Shown: positions 43,095 to 53,779 of the stretch, in pieces
Numbering within the stretch: position 1 is the stretch's first letter
Layout of the letters: the number at the start of each line of letters is the position of its first letter
Origin: Aphrocallistes beatrix
Taxonomy: Eukaryota > Porifera > Hexactinellida > Sceptrulophora > Aphrocallistidae
Direction: 5' to 3'
Assembly: GCA_963281255.1 (NCBI GenBank)
Contig: OY725504.1
Span: forward strand, 3,162,001 to 3,226,000
Length of the DNA stretch: 64,000 nucleotides
Made by a program: the position numbers and the translations under genes
Notes under the pieces: generated by a model
What the model was told of the DNA's origin: nothing
The model's database searches: none
What the model saw: only the letters and a program-made list of their open reading frames with translations

Positions 43095-44840
43095 TGTTGA
43101 AGGATAATTGGAATATTGACTTGGTCTAATTTGAGCTTTATATATATTAGCAATAGAAAACCGATAATGTACGAGTGGGATGTAGGATGACTAAAGAGCA
43201 GTAAGGTATTTCAATCCCACCCAGGTAAATGATATGCATGTAGAGATTTGGCTCCAGGAGTTTGAAATACCGCCCAAATGTAGGAAGAATTTATATCTCA
43301 ATAATCAAATCTGAATACCTATTTGTATATGAAATGAAAGTGATGTGAAATGATAACTAGTTGAGTGATATTTGTACCATCTGACGTTCAAAGTTTGCAT
43401 TAACATTAATAATTGCATTATTCCTACATAACTATAATAAATAACTCGAATTTAAGCACTTAAACATATTCAAGCAACAATCCAATTAATCTTTTTTTCT
43501 TAAATACATTCCATATTACAAAATATTAAGCGAATCATACAAGTATCTCCAGATATATCGTGAATTATTATAAATTAAATATTTGCATTTCTATGATAAA
43601 CTTTAAAGCTTCATAGTCCCCATGTGACAGTGTAAGGTGATGACTCCATTCAATACTTTCAACTTCTAATATACACTGTTATTTGATTGCTATCTTATCT
43701 TCCTTACGAACTTTCATAATTTAATACTTTGCAATGTAATATTCACTAAATATTTCTACCTAAAATGAAGCAAATTACATTTGATGACCTAATATGTCTA
43801 ATTACTAATACTGCACCTTAATTAAAGCATCGCTAGAACTGTTATAAAGGTCAAAATTAAAGTCGTGGAACCAATTAATATTCTTCAAGTCTCATTAACT
43901 AATAATTAAAGTACGTAAATACTACACAACATGTGATATCCTTTCTAGCATCACAAGGTTGTTGTCACTTGTGCTAGTTCATAGTTCAATGATCTCAGAC
44001 AGAATTCTAGATATATTAAATATCAATTGTATTATGTATATAATAATTAATTTAATATTATTATTGAATGAATTGAATGCTAGATTTGCTTGTTTTTGTA
44101 ATAAGTTTGGATAAAATCCTTTGTAATCTCGTAAGTTTTATGATATTTTGACTATCTGATGGAAACTAATAAATCTGACATCCTCTGAGCGCAAATATAT
44201 AAACCAAGGTTTAAGTATACCAATTTAATACTATCAAAATAACTAAGATCACACACAATAATTGTTTTTATTCGAACGCCCAAAAGTGTCGAGACAATAA
44301 CATCGGAAAGTTGCCCCGGAGTCAGACTACTTTATATACAATTGCACACGTCGATAATCCTACATTTGATTCGAATATGTACATATATGCATTTTCTCAC
44401 AGAGAATCCTGGAGATAGATATAGTAGGGCATCTGCTGTACTTTGCCTGTTGAGAATCTGTGATAAATTTGAGATATTACTCAATCTATGACAAATTTAG
44501 CAACATTTCCAAAGAAATATTATGTCAACAATTATAGTACAAGATGATGCATAAATGTTATGGTGATAATCCCTTCACATGTAATTGAAATTCTTCCCAC
44601 TAGAACTGATGAACTACTATATAAACTGTCAGTATTATTGTAAAATAACTTAATCAAATGAAAAGTAGTGACGATATTTGAATGTTAGAACACAGAGCAT
44701 AATCTTCATCCTACGTTAGTTCAATTTGCATGACTGACTTGAACCTATAAGTTTATTAATGGTATAAAATACTTTAAATTTACAAAAAATATATTTTTAT
44801 TTATTTACTCTTGCAACAGATTATCTTCAAATAGGAAATA
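43095..44840. other. Divergent intergenic region, dispanin array to SLC4
   Basis: AT-rich; should hold both promoters. No transposon or RNA gene recognised beyond the TATA box at 43137-43147. Confidence 0.4.
43137..43147 (-). promoter_or_regulatory. Probable TATA box of dispanin copy 9
   Basis: TATATATAAAG on the minus strand, about 45 bp before the ATG at 43094; a strong match to the TATA consensus with spacing similar to other array members. Confidence 0.55.
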
Positions 44841-47800
44841 ATGTCACATAATGAGAAAAAGGAGAAAGCTCCTCCTGGATTTGACAGAACACTCCGTACC
44901 ATGGAGCACCATGGGCATTATCACAGAAAGTTTTTGAGAGGTAAATATCGTCGAAGGCAACTGGATGACAAAGACACCAGTCCGACTCACTCCAATCAAT
45001 CCGATGCAAGCGTAAAAACAGAGGAAAATAATGACATTGAGAGTGAAGCCTTTTCAAAGCCATCAAACTCCAACATGAGTCGGCTCGATCGGGGAAATAA
45101 TGCGTTCACAAGTCACAAAGTGTTTATTGAGTTGGAAGAACTGAATGAAGATTGCACACAAGACATGGAATGGAAAGAGACAGCGAGATGGATTAAGTTT
45201 GAGGAAGATGTCAATAAAGTGAAAGGAGGCTTCGATAGACCACACGTTTCTACTTTATCTTTTCACTCGCTTTCAGATGTGAGGAAAGGAATTCAAACAG
45301 GATGTGTTCTCCTCGACTTAGAAGCAACCTCACTTACCCATGTCTCATTCCAAGTTGTCAACAGCCTGATAGCCTTGCAAAAACTTGACAAAAATCACCG
45401 TGATGATGTATTAAAAGCACTCCTATTGCGTCATCACCATGAACATCATCATAGTTTCTGGGAAGATTTAAAGAACACTTTACACTTGCATCATCATCAT
45501 CATCATGGGCGACCGCATTTACAATCACAGTCTAGCACTGAGTCTCCCATAGATCAAAAGCACCATGGATTCCGTCTCCGTTCTCGAACAATGAGCATCA
45601 CCCTTGATGAAATCCAGGAAATGGATTTATCAAGGTATACGCCTGAATTGGATCGCGCATTAAGCACCAATGAAGATGCGGAATCGCACCACTCTTTGGT
45701 TCTGGATGATAATACAGAAGCTACAGCTGTGTTGGTAGGGCCTCTGCAAAGTCTTGACGAACCACTTCTAGCCTTTGTACGGCTTAAAGAGGCCAGGAAA
45801 CTAGGCAACCTTTTGGAAGTGAATCTACCAGTGCGCTTCTTATTTCTCTTATTAGGCCCATTGAACTGTTCACTGAATTACCACGAGATAGGTCGATCCA
45901 TTGCAACACTTATGTCCAACCAAGATTTCCATGACGCGTTGTATGCTATGAAAACAGAGGATGAACTTCTGAAAGCAATTGACTCGTTTCTTGATGAAAG
46001 TATTGTCGTGCCACCTGGTGATTGGAATTTCACAGAAGCAGAAAAGAAAGATACAGATAATACCGCTGGTGTACCAGATACAATTATTTTTGCGGAAACA
46101 TACTTGAAGAAACCGTCTTTGATACCGTTCAGTGGCTTATTCCGCGATTTCAAAAATGTCTTCAATCCGTTTCGTTACTGGTCTGACTATTGGGATGGGT
46201 TTAATAATGCGCAGTGTATCCTGGTTGTTTGTTTCGTCTTCTTTGCTTGTCTAGGCCCAACTCTGGTATTCGGTGGGTTGTATGATGAGAAAACTAATCA
46301 CCAGATTGGAGAAATAGAATCGCTCCTCGCTAGTTTAGTGTTTGGGGTCATATTTTCGATTTTCGCTGGTCAACCTTTAATGATTCTCGGTGTTTCAGGG
46401 CCTCTGTTGATTTTTGATGAAATTATCTTCGAATTTTCTCATCTAATTGGGATAGATTTTTTAACTTTCCGCGTCTGGATAGGCCTTTGGCTTGCCTCGT
46501 TCTTACTAATTGTTGTAGCTCTACAAGGGAGCTTTCTAGTACGCTACTTCACACGGTTTTCAGAGGAAATAATTGCATCTCTAACTGTGTTCATCTTTCT
46601 AATCGAGGCAATTTACTACATAATACATTTGGTGAATTGTTACCCAATTGAAGGATATTGTCCATCCGATTCTATGCACCTGAATTCTTCTAACATCTCC
46701 ATCAATTCACATGGCCATTCAATGCAATCAAATTTGAGTCATTCAAACACTTCTGCTCATCATGACACTGAGTGCCAATTTGTTGATGTTGATCCTTGCC
46801 ATTCTAAAATTCTCGTTTCAAACACAGCTCTGTTCTCGATTCTTTTAATTTTTGGTACCTTTTGGCTTCTTCTTACACTGAGACGATTCAGGCATAGTAA
46901 ATTTCTTCGTAAATTTATAAGACATATTTTCAGCGATTTTGGCATACTAATTTCACTTGCAATATTCACGATTCTCTCGTTCTTGATTAGGGGAAAGATC
47001 TACATTGAAACAGTTGGGTTTCCGGAAAACTTCGAACCGACAACTAAACGTAGCTGGTTTATTAGTCCCTTTGGAGAGCACCTGGATTTTAAACCTTGGG
47101 CAGGATTTCTCGCTTGCATTCCAGCTGCTATTCTTTGCATTCTAATCGTGATGGAGACGCAATTGACCAGTCTCTTAATCGCGAAAAAGCACCATCGCCT
47201 GAAGAAACCTGTTGGTTTCCATTTGGACTTACTATTAGTTGCTTTTTTCTCAGCTGTTTCAGGATTTTTCGGTTTCCCATGGTTTTGTGGAGTAGCTGTA
47301 CGCTCCTTACAACACGTGCAAGCTCTAGCCATTTATTCCCACGAATCACCTGGTGTCGTGCCACACATAGTTGGGATTAGGGAGCAACGGATGACGAATC
47401 TCTTCATTCACCTTCTAATCGGGGTTTGCATTCCTATCCTTTGGGCGGCTAAACGCCATCTAGGTTTTTCTCTCCCGCTCCCAGTGCTTTTTGGTGGACT
47501 CATCTACCTTGGATTCATATCATGGAAGAGTTTACAGTTTGCGGTTCGTCTGAGGTTAATGTTTATGCCCAGTAAGCATCACCCAAATACTAGCTATGTG
47601 AAGAACGTATCGCCCTCCCGCATGCATACTTTCACCATTATCCAGCTCATATGCTTCGGCATAATACTAGCAGTTAAGTTAGTTACCTGGACTGCATTGT
47701 TATTCCCCATACTTTGTCTGCTATTGGTCCCATTTCGTAAGTTTTTCCATTTTCATTTCACTCCGACAGAACTAGAGGCATTAGACCATGAGGACGATTG

Positions 47801-47867
47801 TCCAAAGGATCTTGGAGAAAATGATGGGAGCTTATCTGAATTTGAAACAACTCATATACCAATCTAA
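44841..47867 (+). CDS. SLC4 bicarbonate transporter (probably Na+-coupled branch)
   Basis: Single exon, 1008 residues. The N-terminal cytosolic domain has VFIELEEL, MEWKETARWIKFEEDV, RPHVSTLSFHSL and ALLLRHHH, in the order seen in NBC/NDCBE-type SLC4 proteins. A striking histidine cluster (residues ~199-230, including seven His in a row) is inserted there. The membrane domain (about 445-965) opens with GLFRDFKNVFNPFRYWSDYW, includes QPLMILGVSGPLLIFDE and later KKPVGFHLDLL, GFPWFCGVAVRSLQHV and GIREQRMTN. A long external loop (about 610-660) carries four N-glycosylation sequons (NSS, NIS, NLS, NTS) and four cysteines, as in Na+-coupled members. It moves bicarbonate across the plasma membrane for pH control and possibly biomineralisation. 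An AE-type exchanger is less likely. Confidence 0.93.
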   Translation: MSHNEKKEKAPPGFDRTLRTMEHHGHYHRKFLRGKYRRRQLDDKDTSPTHSNQSDASVKTEENNDIESEAFSKPSNSNMSRLDRGNNAFTSHKVFIELEELNEDCTQDMEWKETARWIKFEEDVNKVKGGFDRPHVSTLSFHSLSDVRKGIQTGCVLLDLEATSLTHVSFQVVNSLIALQKLDKNHRDDVLKALLLRHHHEHHHSFWEDLKNTLHLHHHHHHGRPHLQSQSSTESPIDQKHHGFRLRSRTMSITLDEIQEMDLSRYTPELDRALSTNEDAESHHSLVLDDNTEATAVLVGPLQSLDEPLLAFVRLKEARKLGNLLEVNLPVRFLFLLLGPLNCSLNYHEIGRSIATLMSNQDFHDALYAMKTEDELLKAIDSFLDESIVVPPGDWNFTEAEKKDTDNTAGVPDTIIFAETYLKKPSLIPFSGLFRDFKNVFNPFRYWSDYWDGFNNAQCILVVCFVFFACLGPTLVFGGLYDEKTNHQIGEIESLLASLVFGVIFSIFAGQPLMILGVSGPLLIFDEIIFEFSHLIGIDFLTFRVWIGLWLASFLLIVVALQGSFLVRYFTRFSEEIIASLTVFIFLIEAIYYIIHLVNCYPIEGYCPSDSMHLNSSNISINSHGHSMQSNLSHSNTSAHHDTECQFVDVDPCHSKILVSNTALFSILLIFGTFWLLLTLRRFRHSKFLRKFIRHIFSDFGILISLAIFTILSFLIRGKIYIETVGFPENFEPTTKRSWFISPFGEHLDFKPWAGFLACIPAAILCILIVMETQLTSLLIAKKHHRLKKPVGFHLDLLLVAFFSAVSGFFGFPWFCGVAVRSLQHVQALAIYSHESPGVVPHIVGIREQRMTNLFIHLLIGVCIPILWAAKRHLGFSLPLPVLFGGLIYLGFISWKSLQFAVRLRLMFMPSKHHPNTSYVKNVSPSRMHTFTIIQLICFGIILAVKLVTWTALLFPILCLLLVPFRKFFHFHFTPTELEALDHEDDCPKDLGENDGSLSEFETTHIPI

Positions 47868-49175
47868 CTCAACTATTTGATTGTTACTTTCGTCTTTATT
47901 TTCTTTCTTGTCATAACGCTACTTTAAAGTTTGTTGTCAGTGCATACTTTATAACGACATATTCGTTACCTTGTGTTTGTATAACTCTTGTTTGAAGGTT
48001 TGGATTAAAAATACTAACAATATTATTAAACTTTTTGAATTTAGACATTATACATGATTTAACATGATTTTTTTGTGATAGAAATAATTGCTGAGGAAGG
48101 ATATAATACTTGTAATAATATACTATCCTTTATAATTGTGTCATCGTTAGTAGAAAATCAATGCTCAAAGTTCAATTGATCACAAATACATAAATGGAGG
48201 AAAATCTGTGGAAATATGGCCCTGACCTTTTAAGTTATCCTAATAGATATACACTTAATTTGAGAGGTACATTTAACACGTATTATTCAGGGGAAAATTA
48301 TATCTTTATAATGTTTGAAATCAGCAAATTTATCTCAACCCCAAAAAGCAATGTTGAAATTTCTTTTTCTTAATTTGAATTATGCTGATAACCTGATATA
48401 CTGATAAGTGATAGAGTTATGATATGCGTGTAATTCCGTGAGATCCCTTGGGGGCATGAATTTTTCTAGAGAAACAATTTCAATCTTGGTTTATTCAAGT
48501 TTCTTCATTTATGAATAATCTAATCCATTGTTAATCGCTAAAGTGATGTAGTTATACCTTGCAATATATGCTCGATGATGTTTCAGTCTTTTGTTAGGTA
48601 TTTATGAAAAATCTACACCTATCATATTGCAAGTGTATCATTTATAATGTAGGCATTTTCCTTGCTTCGGGGAATCGGTATCATCAGGTGTCTTCTTCCA
48701 TGATAAAGGACGAATACAAGATAACTTTATCTACTAACGCACCAAATCTATACGGATTTGCATTATACTGATATCAGCATCTGTTAAATTTTCCGTTTAT
48801 TGTAATTTATGATTAACTTCTTGGTTTTGGAAACTTGACGATAAATTAATGATAAAACTTTTCGTCTGGAGGGTGATAATTAATTAATCTTAATCGAGTC
48901 GTCATTTAGTCTTCCTGGCAATTATAACTCACGAGTCAACTATAATATTCAAATCTATCATTCGATAGTTGAATTTATCGATGAGTTCATTACACCTCAT
49001 TGCAAATACCTATTGAGCAGAGATCTCTCTCATATTCTCATAAATATATATCTGAAACTTTGAACTACACATGCATTCGCTATAAGGGATATAGCTGGAG
49101 ATATTTTCTTATTAATTAATCCAGTAGAAAGTGTATATATTCAATTCTAATTCGCTGTGCTGAGACGAAGCAAAA
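47868..49175. other. Intergenic, SLC4 to LIM gene
   Basis: AT-rich 3' flank and promoter region; no repeat family or RNA gene recognised. Confidence 0.4.
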
Positions 49176-51766
49176 ATGCATCACCCACTTGACAGGAGAA
49201 GCTCACACGAGTATATAAGACGGCCTAAGTCTGCTCAAGGCATTTTAAAGTGTCCATCTCCACTCAGCTTAAACTCAATTGAAGCAGATTTCACATCGCC
49301 GAGACATCCAGAGCTCAGTCCTCTTGTTGATCATCAATATTTTTCAGGTGAACCGATTCTTCGCTCGCACTCACTCTCAACTACTTCGGTCAGGCCACGT
49401 CGAAACACTTTTAGTAGTACCCATACACCGTCTCACCTCCAAACTAACCCCACTCGACAGCTACAATCCGCTTTTCGGACTCGCAGCATGAGTACTCAAT
49501 CGAATATGTACAATCGCGCCAATGAACGCGAATCGCTCGGTCCGCGTACCTCATGCCCTGGACCGGCAAACAAATTCCGTTCACAAACGTCGCTAGTCGG
49601 CACACCGCTACTCCCTCAGCTTAAACACAGCGTGGTGTCCCTCTCAGACAACGATCTCTCCCTCCTGCTCTCTCGGACCAACTCTCAAGGGAAGCAGCAG
49701 GGAGAGAGCTCTGACATCATGAAGAGTTATTCTCTCAAAGTCAAGCGTTGGTTAACTGCCCAGGCAGAGGCACTCAAAGCTACGATGGCGCCTAAAGCGC
49801 TTCCCTTCTCTTACTTTCTGTGCTACAATTATGTGGAGATACCCTGGTACTCGGACAGTTGCTACACAAGGTAAACCTCAAAATAATTATAGCGTACCTG
49901 TTATAGGATATTTCTATTTGATTCATACTTGCCAACTGCACCGCTTTTTTCACTCTTCTTTTGAGCTAACTTTCACGAGTGTCCCGCTTTTTTAAAATTC
50001 TATATATAATATTTTTCTATTGCGTCCCGCCATGTCCCGCTTTTATCATAACTCAAGTTGCCATGCATGTTGATTGGTATTTTTGGCCACGTTTTGGCCT
50101 TGTTAGAAAATCACTCCTGAAGTTATCCATCCAATTTCATCTCTTAGATCAGCTGATAAATGCCGAGGATGTGAAGGCGATTTTTTCCAGCAAGAACCTT
50201 GTCTCCTTCACGACAACCGACTCTGGCACTACACCTGTCTCCGCTGTAACCACTGCAACCGTCAGATCCAACCGAACACCCCCTACCTCTGCCCCTCCAT
50301 CAACTCTTCAGACAGATTCTGTGACATGAAGCCGATCGTATCTGGGACGCAGTCTCTCGGAAGGAAACGGAATTACTCTTTCTCTCCTGAGTACTGGAAA
50401 GGAGTCACTTACATCATCTGTGCGAGGTGTGTGCCCATCTGTAGGACCTGTATCAGGCCGGTGATAAGCAACCACGTGATGGCAGTGGGGAGCCATTGGC
50501 ACCAGGACTGCTTCAGGTGCTCTACTTGTGGAGATGTGAGTTTGAATATTTCAAATGAATGTATGATTATCTTAGTTATTTTCCACGGATTATTTAGATA
50601 AGCTTTGTTATCAAATGAACTAATTTGCTCCTATTGTGTGACAATGGTTGTCTGCTATGTACTGGTTATTAGTTCAACTCATTCTATCAATCAACATTGC
50701 AACCGTTCTAAATTTAACTTTAAATATTTATCTGCAAGAGGACAGTTTTCTACCAACTTATTCTGAATCGATTCATCTTGTAATGATATTTTCGTTGCAA
50801 TACATGTGTCAGTAATTGGTTGATACAGATACAAATACTCTTTCGAACTGAATTATTTGGAAGTGTGAATTTTGCGAGGTAAATACTCAGGTGCATTATC
50901 CATCTGTCTCGTGGATACGTGGAGACTATGTACTTAACCAAATCAAAGAGATGTAGAGGAGTATTTCTGATAATAATAAGGCAAAGTCGCATTATCTGCA
51001 AATTCTACTTGAGATACAATTTAATGTTTTAAATTGGGCACAGAGTTCACGAAAAACGATTTCTCTCAAGGCACCTGACTATCTCTATTGTGGTAAATAC
51101 TGTCAGTAGACGTCTATGTCATGGAATGATGAAATTTCTCTGAATAGAATACTTTTAATTTCTTGATTAAAACTTTGTTACGTTTAATTTCGACTTTAGG
51201 AAATTCCCAGTATTGTGATCATGATGATTGAAAAATAATCGTTTTATTTGGCACTCAGTTTAAGGTATTCGTACAGAGTCTAAGTTTGTAGCGAATTAGT
51301 AGATTGCTGGTTTTGTATTAGCAATCAGTTGATTGGGCTGTTTTCCTGTTTTCGATATTTTCCATGTTTTTAATTCAGCTGTAGAGCTTGTGTATTTGTA
51401 CCTGTGAGATTCAGTAATTAGATTCATATTCAAAATATTTATTTATTTCAAAAGGTTTTATTACTCATTTTAATTTTTAAAGAGAAATTTATTGTCAATA
51501 TTCTATAGCATCTCGGCAAAAGCAGCAAAGTATACGGGAAGAAGGGAGAGGCATGTTGCTCACGATGTATCACACCTCTCTTCGAACAAGCCCTCTCCGA
51601 TCCCAAACTCCTGAGGAGTGCCCTCAGCATAGACTCAGATGAGATCGACACTCCAATGGACGAGGCAGACATAACTACGAAGTTCAAGACCAGGATGTGC
51701 AGGGAGAACAGCCTTCTGTTTTCTAGCGTCACTGAAATGGCATCTGCATTCGCCTATGCTCTATCC
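49176..51766 (+). CDS. Two-LIM-domain protein (3' end unresolved)
   Basis: Three exons in phase: 49176-49870, 50148-50535, 51509-51766 (447 codons so far). Residues 1-~185 are Ser/Pro/Arg-rich and disordered, with many SQ/TP/RS words, followed by YSLKVKRWLTAQAEAL. LIM1 starts CRGCEGDFF, continues HYTCLRCNHC and closes with FCDMK. LIM2 starts CRTCIRPVI, continues HWHQDCFRCSTCGD and is completed across the intron by ACCSRC. A helical tail (TTKFKTRMCRENSLLFSSV) follows, then a GTGAG donor, so at least one more exon is expected. An in-phase candidate is 52903-53007. LIM pairs bind protein partners in adhesion and cytoskeletal complexes; I do not recognise the subfamily. Confidence 0.75.
49924..50050 (-). 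repeat. Dispersed 'GTCCCG' repeat, inverted copy in LIM-gene intron 1
   Basis: CATACTTGCCAACTGCACC, CTTTCACGAGTGTCCCG and CGTCCCGCCATGTCCCG match the family at 24985-25150. It is short, and fills about half of the intron. Confidence 0.7.
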
Positions 51767-51794
51767 GTGAGTTATTTGAGTTTTTTAAATCAGT

Positions 51795-51895
51795 CCACTC
51801 CGCTTAACCCTCCGTTGCCCCCTGGAATGTGTCGCGTCATTTCCGGTTTAAGTCATTTTGGGCGGGGAATCCATAAAAATTCGGGGTATTTACTA
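51795..51895 (-). repeat. Dispersed repeat shared with 57675-57760 (inverted)
   Basis: TCATTTCCGGTTTAAGTCAT followed by TTTGGGCGGGGAA is the near-exact complement of CCCCGCCCAAAATGACTTAA...GGAAATGA at 57695-57722. Confidence 0.65.
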
Positions 51896-51960
51896 TAAAT
51901 AGAAAAAAACCCAAGCCATCCGGGGTTAATAATATCATATATTATATTATTAAATAATAT

Positions 51961-52093
51961 GGACAAGTCTCCAGGAACGGAATGGTTCCCATACATAGAA
52001 GCTAATACTAAATTTCATCGGTTAATTGGGAACTCCGCTTAATCGGGGCAAAATATCCGGGACTAAAGTGTCCCGATTAAGCGGAGTCACCTG
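51961..52093. mobile_element. Family-2 pogo-like MITE, left end missing
   Basis: Shares GGACAAGTCTCCAGGAACGG and TACATAGAAGCTAATACTAA with the elements at 21342 and 22454 and ends TTAAGCGGAGTCACCTG followed by TA. The opposite terminal repeat is absent. Confidence 0.75.
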
Positions 52094-52099
52094 TATATA

Positions 52100-52340
52100 C
52101 AGTCCTGGCAAAAAGTCTGGAATATTTTAGTATTTTCCAATTTTTTTGAATTTACCCAGAAATAAACATATAATATATTTTAATTAAATATTTCACTTTT
52201 CGTGTTATAGAAAGAGTAGACTCTAGATTTTCATTGCATTAAATTGATAAAAAATATTCTGCAATATTAAAATTTGTTATTTTTGCTAAAACTAGAATAT
52301 TCATATTTTACATACAATATTCCAGACTTTTGCCGGACTT
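52100..52340. mobile_element. Tc1/mariner-like MITE
   Basis: Left end CAGTCCTGGCAAAAAGTCTG, right end CCAGACTTTTGCCGGACTT (complement AAGTCCGGCAAAAGTCTGG), both next to TA. The CAGTCCTGGCAAAA end is typical of mariner-type elements. 241 bp, AT-rich interior, no transposase. Confidence 0.8.
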
Positions 52341-53779
52341 TACATTAGGAGAATATCGAAATCTCCCTACCTCCATATCCTGAGAATTTAAGCTTATACT
52401 TAATAACCGCCGAATTCCTGTCTTCTCTGTTTTCGTACTAACAAAACTATTATATTCGACAATATTATAAGTGGAGATATCTTGAGCGAAATCTTGATTA
52501 CAAATTTACTTAGAATTAAATATTGAAAATAGGCAAACATCTGGTATTATGGGGAATGCAAGGAATTTGAACACTACATATCGTAGATGGTATTAAGACA
52601 TTTCTAATTGCGTTGTAATTTCGATTGTCTTATCTAGTTTACCAAAAATGTACTTGGCGATAAAATCCTATTACTCAGATTATTAATATTTGAATAATTC
52701 AGAATTGTAATATACTTTACTAAATAGATTTTGATTGTTTTAAGGCTTGAAAGAAAACGGTTATTTCAATGCAGTAAATGCTGACTGCTTGCAAGCAAGG
52801 ATATTACGTTATAATGTAACAATCTCGCTTTGGAAGTGTGGTCATCAGAATGACTCAATTCCTATCAATTACACAATCTATCGAGGATATAATTTTCTAA
52901 AGAGTAATGCCAGACATGGCGGCTGGCTGACTGGCTTACCACCACTTCCACAATGTCACACTTATTGGACATTACAAGAACGGCTGTACCGCTTTTGGAG
53001 TCACTAACACTGGAAAATAGACTACGATCACATCATTTTAACGGCCGTGCCATGCCACTGGACAGTATCGAGATGCTCCGACATCTGTATAATCCGAAAC
53101 TCCTCGATACTCCGACGCTGTTTCATATCCCAGTGTGCTTGGTACCTTGCAATTTATCCGACAATTTGTCAATCCAACATTTTTTCGTTTCCCAACGAGT
53201 GTTGGGTTGTGCAGGTTCCACTGTACCATCTCTAATGAGAACAATTTCAATTGCACATCCATGTGGGTTGATTTAAGATTTCCCATTCTATTAGTATTTC
53301 ACTAAATATATAATTTACGGAAATGATTATGACTAATATTAATGTAAATTTTAATATGAATAATATTATATCCACATTCGCTGTAGACATGAGGTGACTT
53401 GAAAATGTATAGTAATTATTGTAATACACCCCAGGGAGAAGATAATGTTATTACTCGACTCCCATCTGGTGAATAAATCTTACTATATATGGTGAATCAT
53501 TGGAATCTGCAATATTTTTGGTTTTACTTGTTGTAATCATACACATAGACGTAACCAAACACATTCCTGAGCATATGCCTCATTAATATAATTGCTCTTT
53601 CGATATAGCATGATCTACTGATTCTACTTGCAAACAATGCCACACTTTAATTAATAAATAATTGCTCTAATCTACGTAAAAATTGGCTTTCATAGGGTTT
53701 TGTTATTAATAAAATAATATAATGTGTTCCTATATCAATTGAATAAAATATGAATTATTTCGAAGTAATTCAAGCATAA

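Larger units (their letters stand above)
51767..53779. other. Transposon-littered region downstream of LIM exon 3
   Basis: Holds the repeats and MITEs listed below. A frame at 52747-53007 includes a possible terminal LIM exon (acceptor TTTTCTAAAG, start 52903), but I could not confirm it. Sequence near 53060-53226 (ending CAGGTTCCACTG then TA) resembles one end of a pogo-like MITE. Confidence 0.45.

Noticed and set aside
47000..47380. Several long antisense and shifted frames inside SLC4
   Set aside because: Shadows of a strongly conserved coding frame.
52747..53286. Possible transposase remnant from frames near 52.7-53.3 kb
   Set aside because: No DDE or helix-turn-helix motif could be read; only a MITE-like end near 53226 and a possible LIM exon are arguable.
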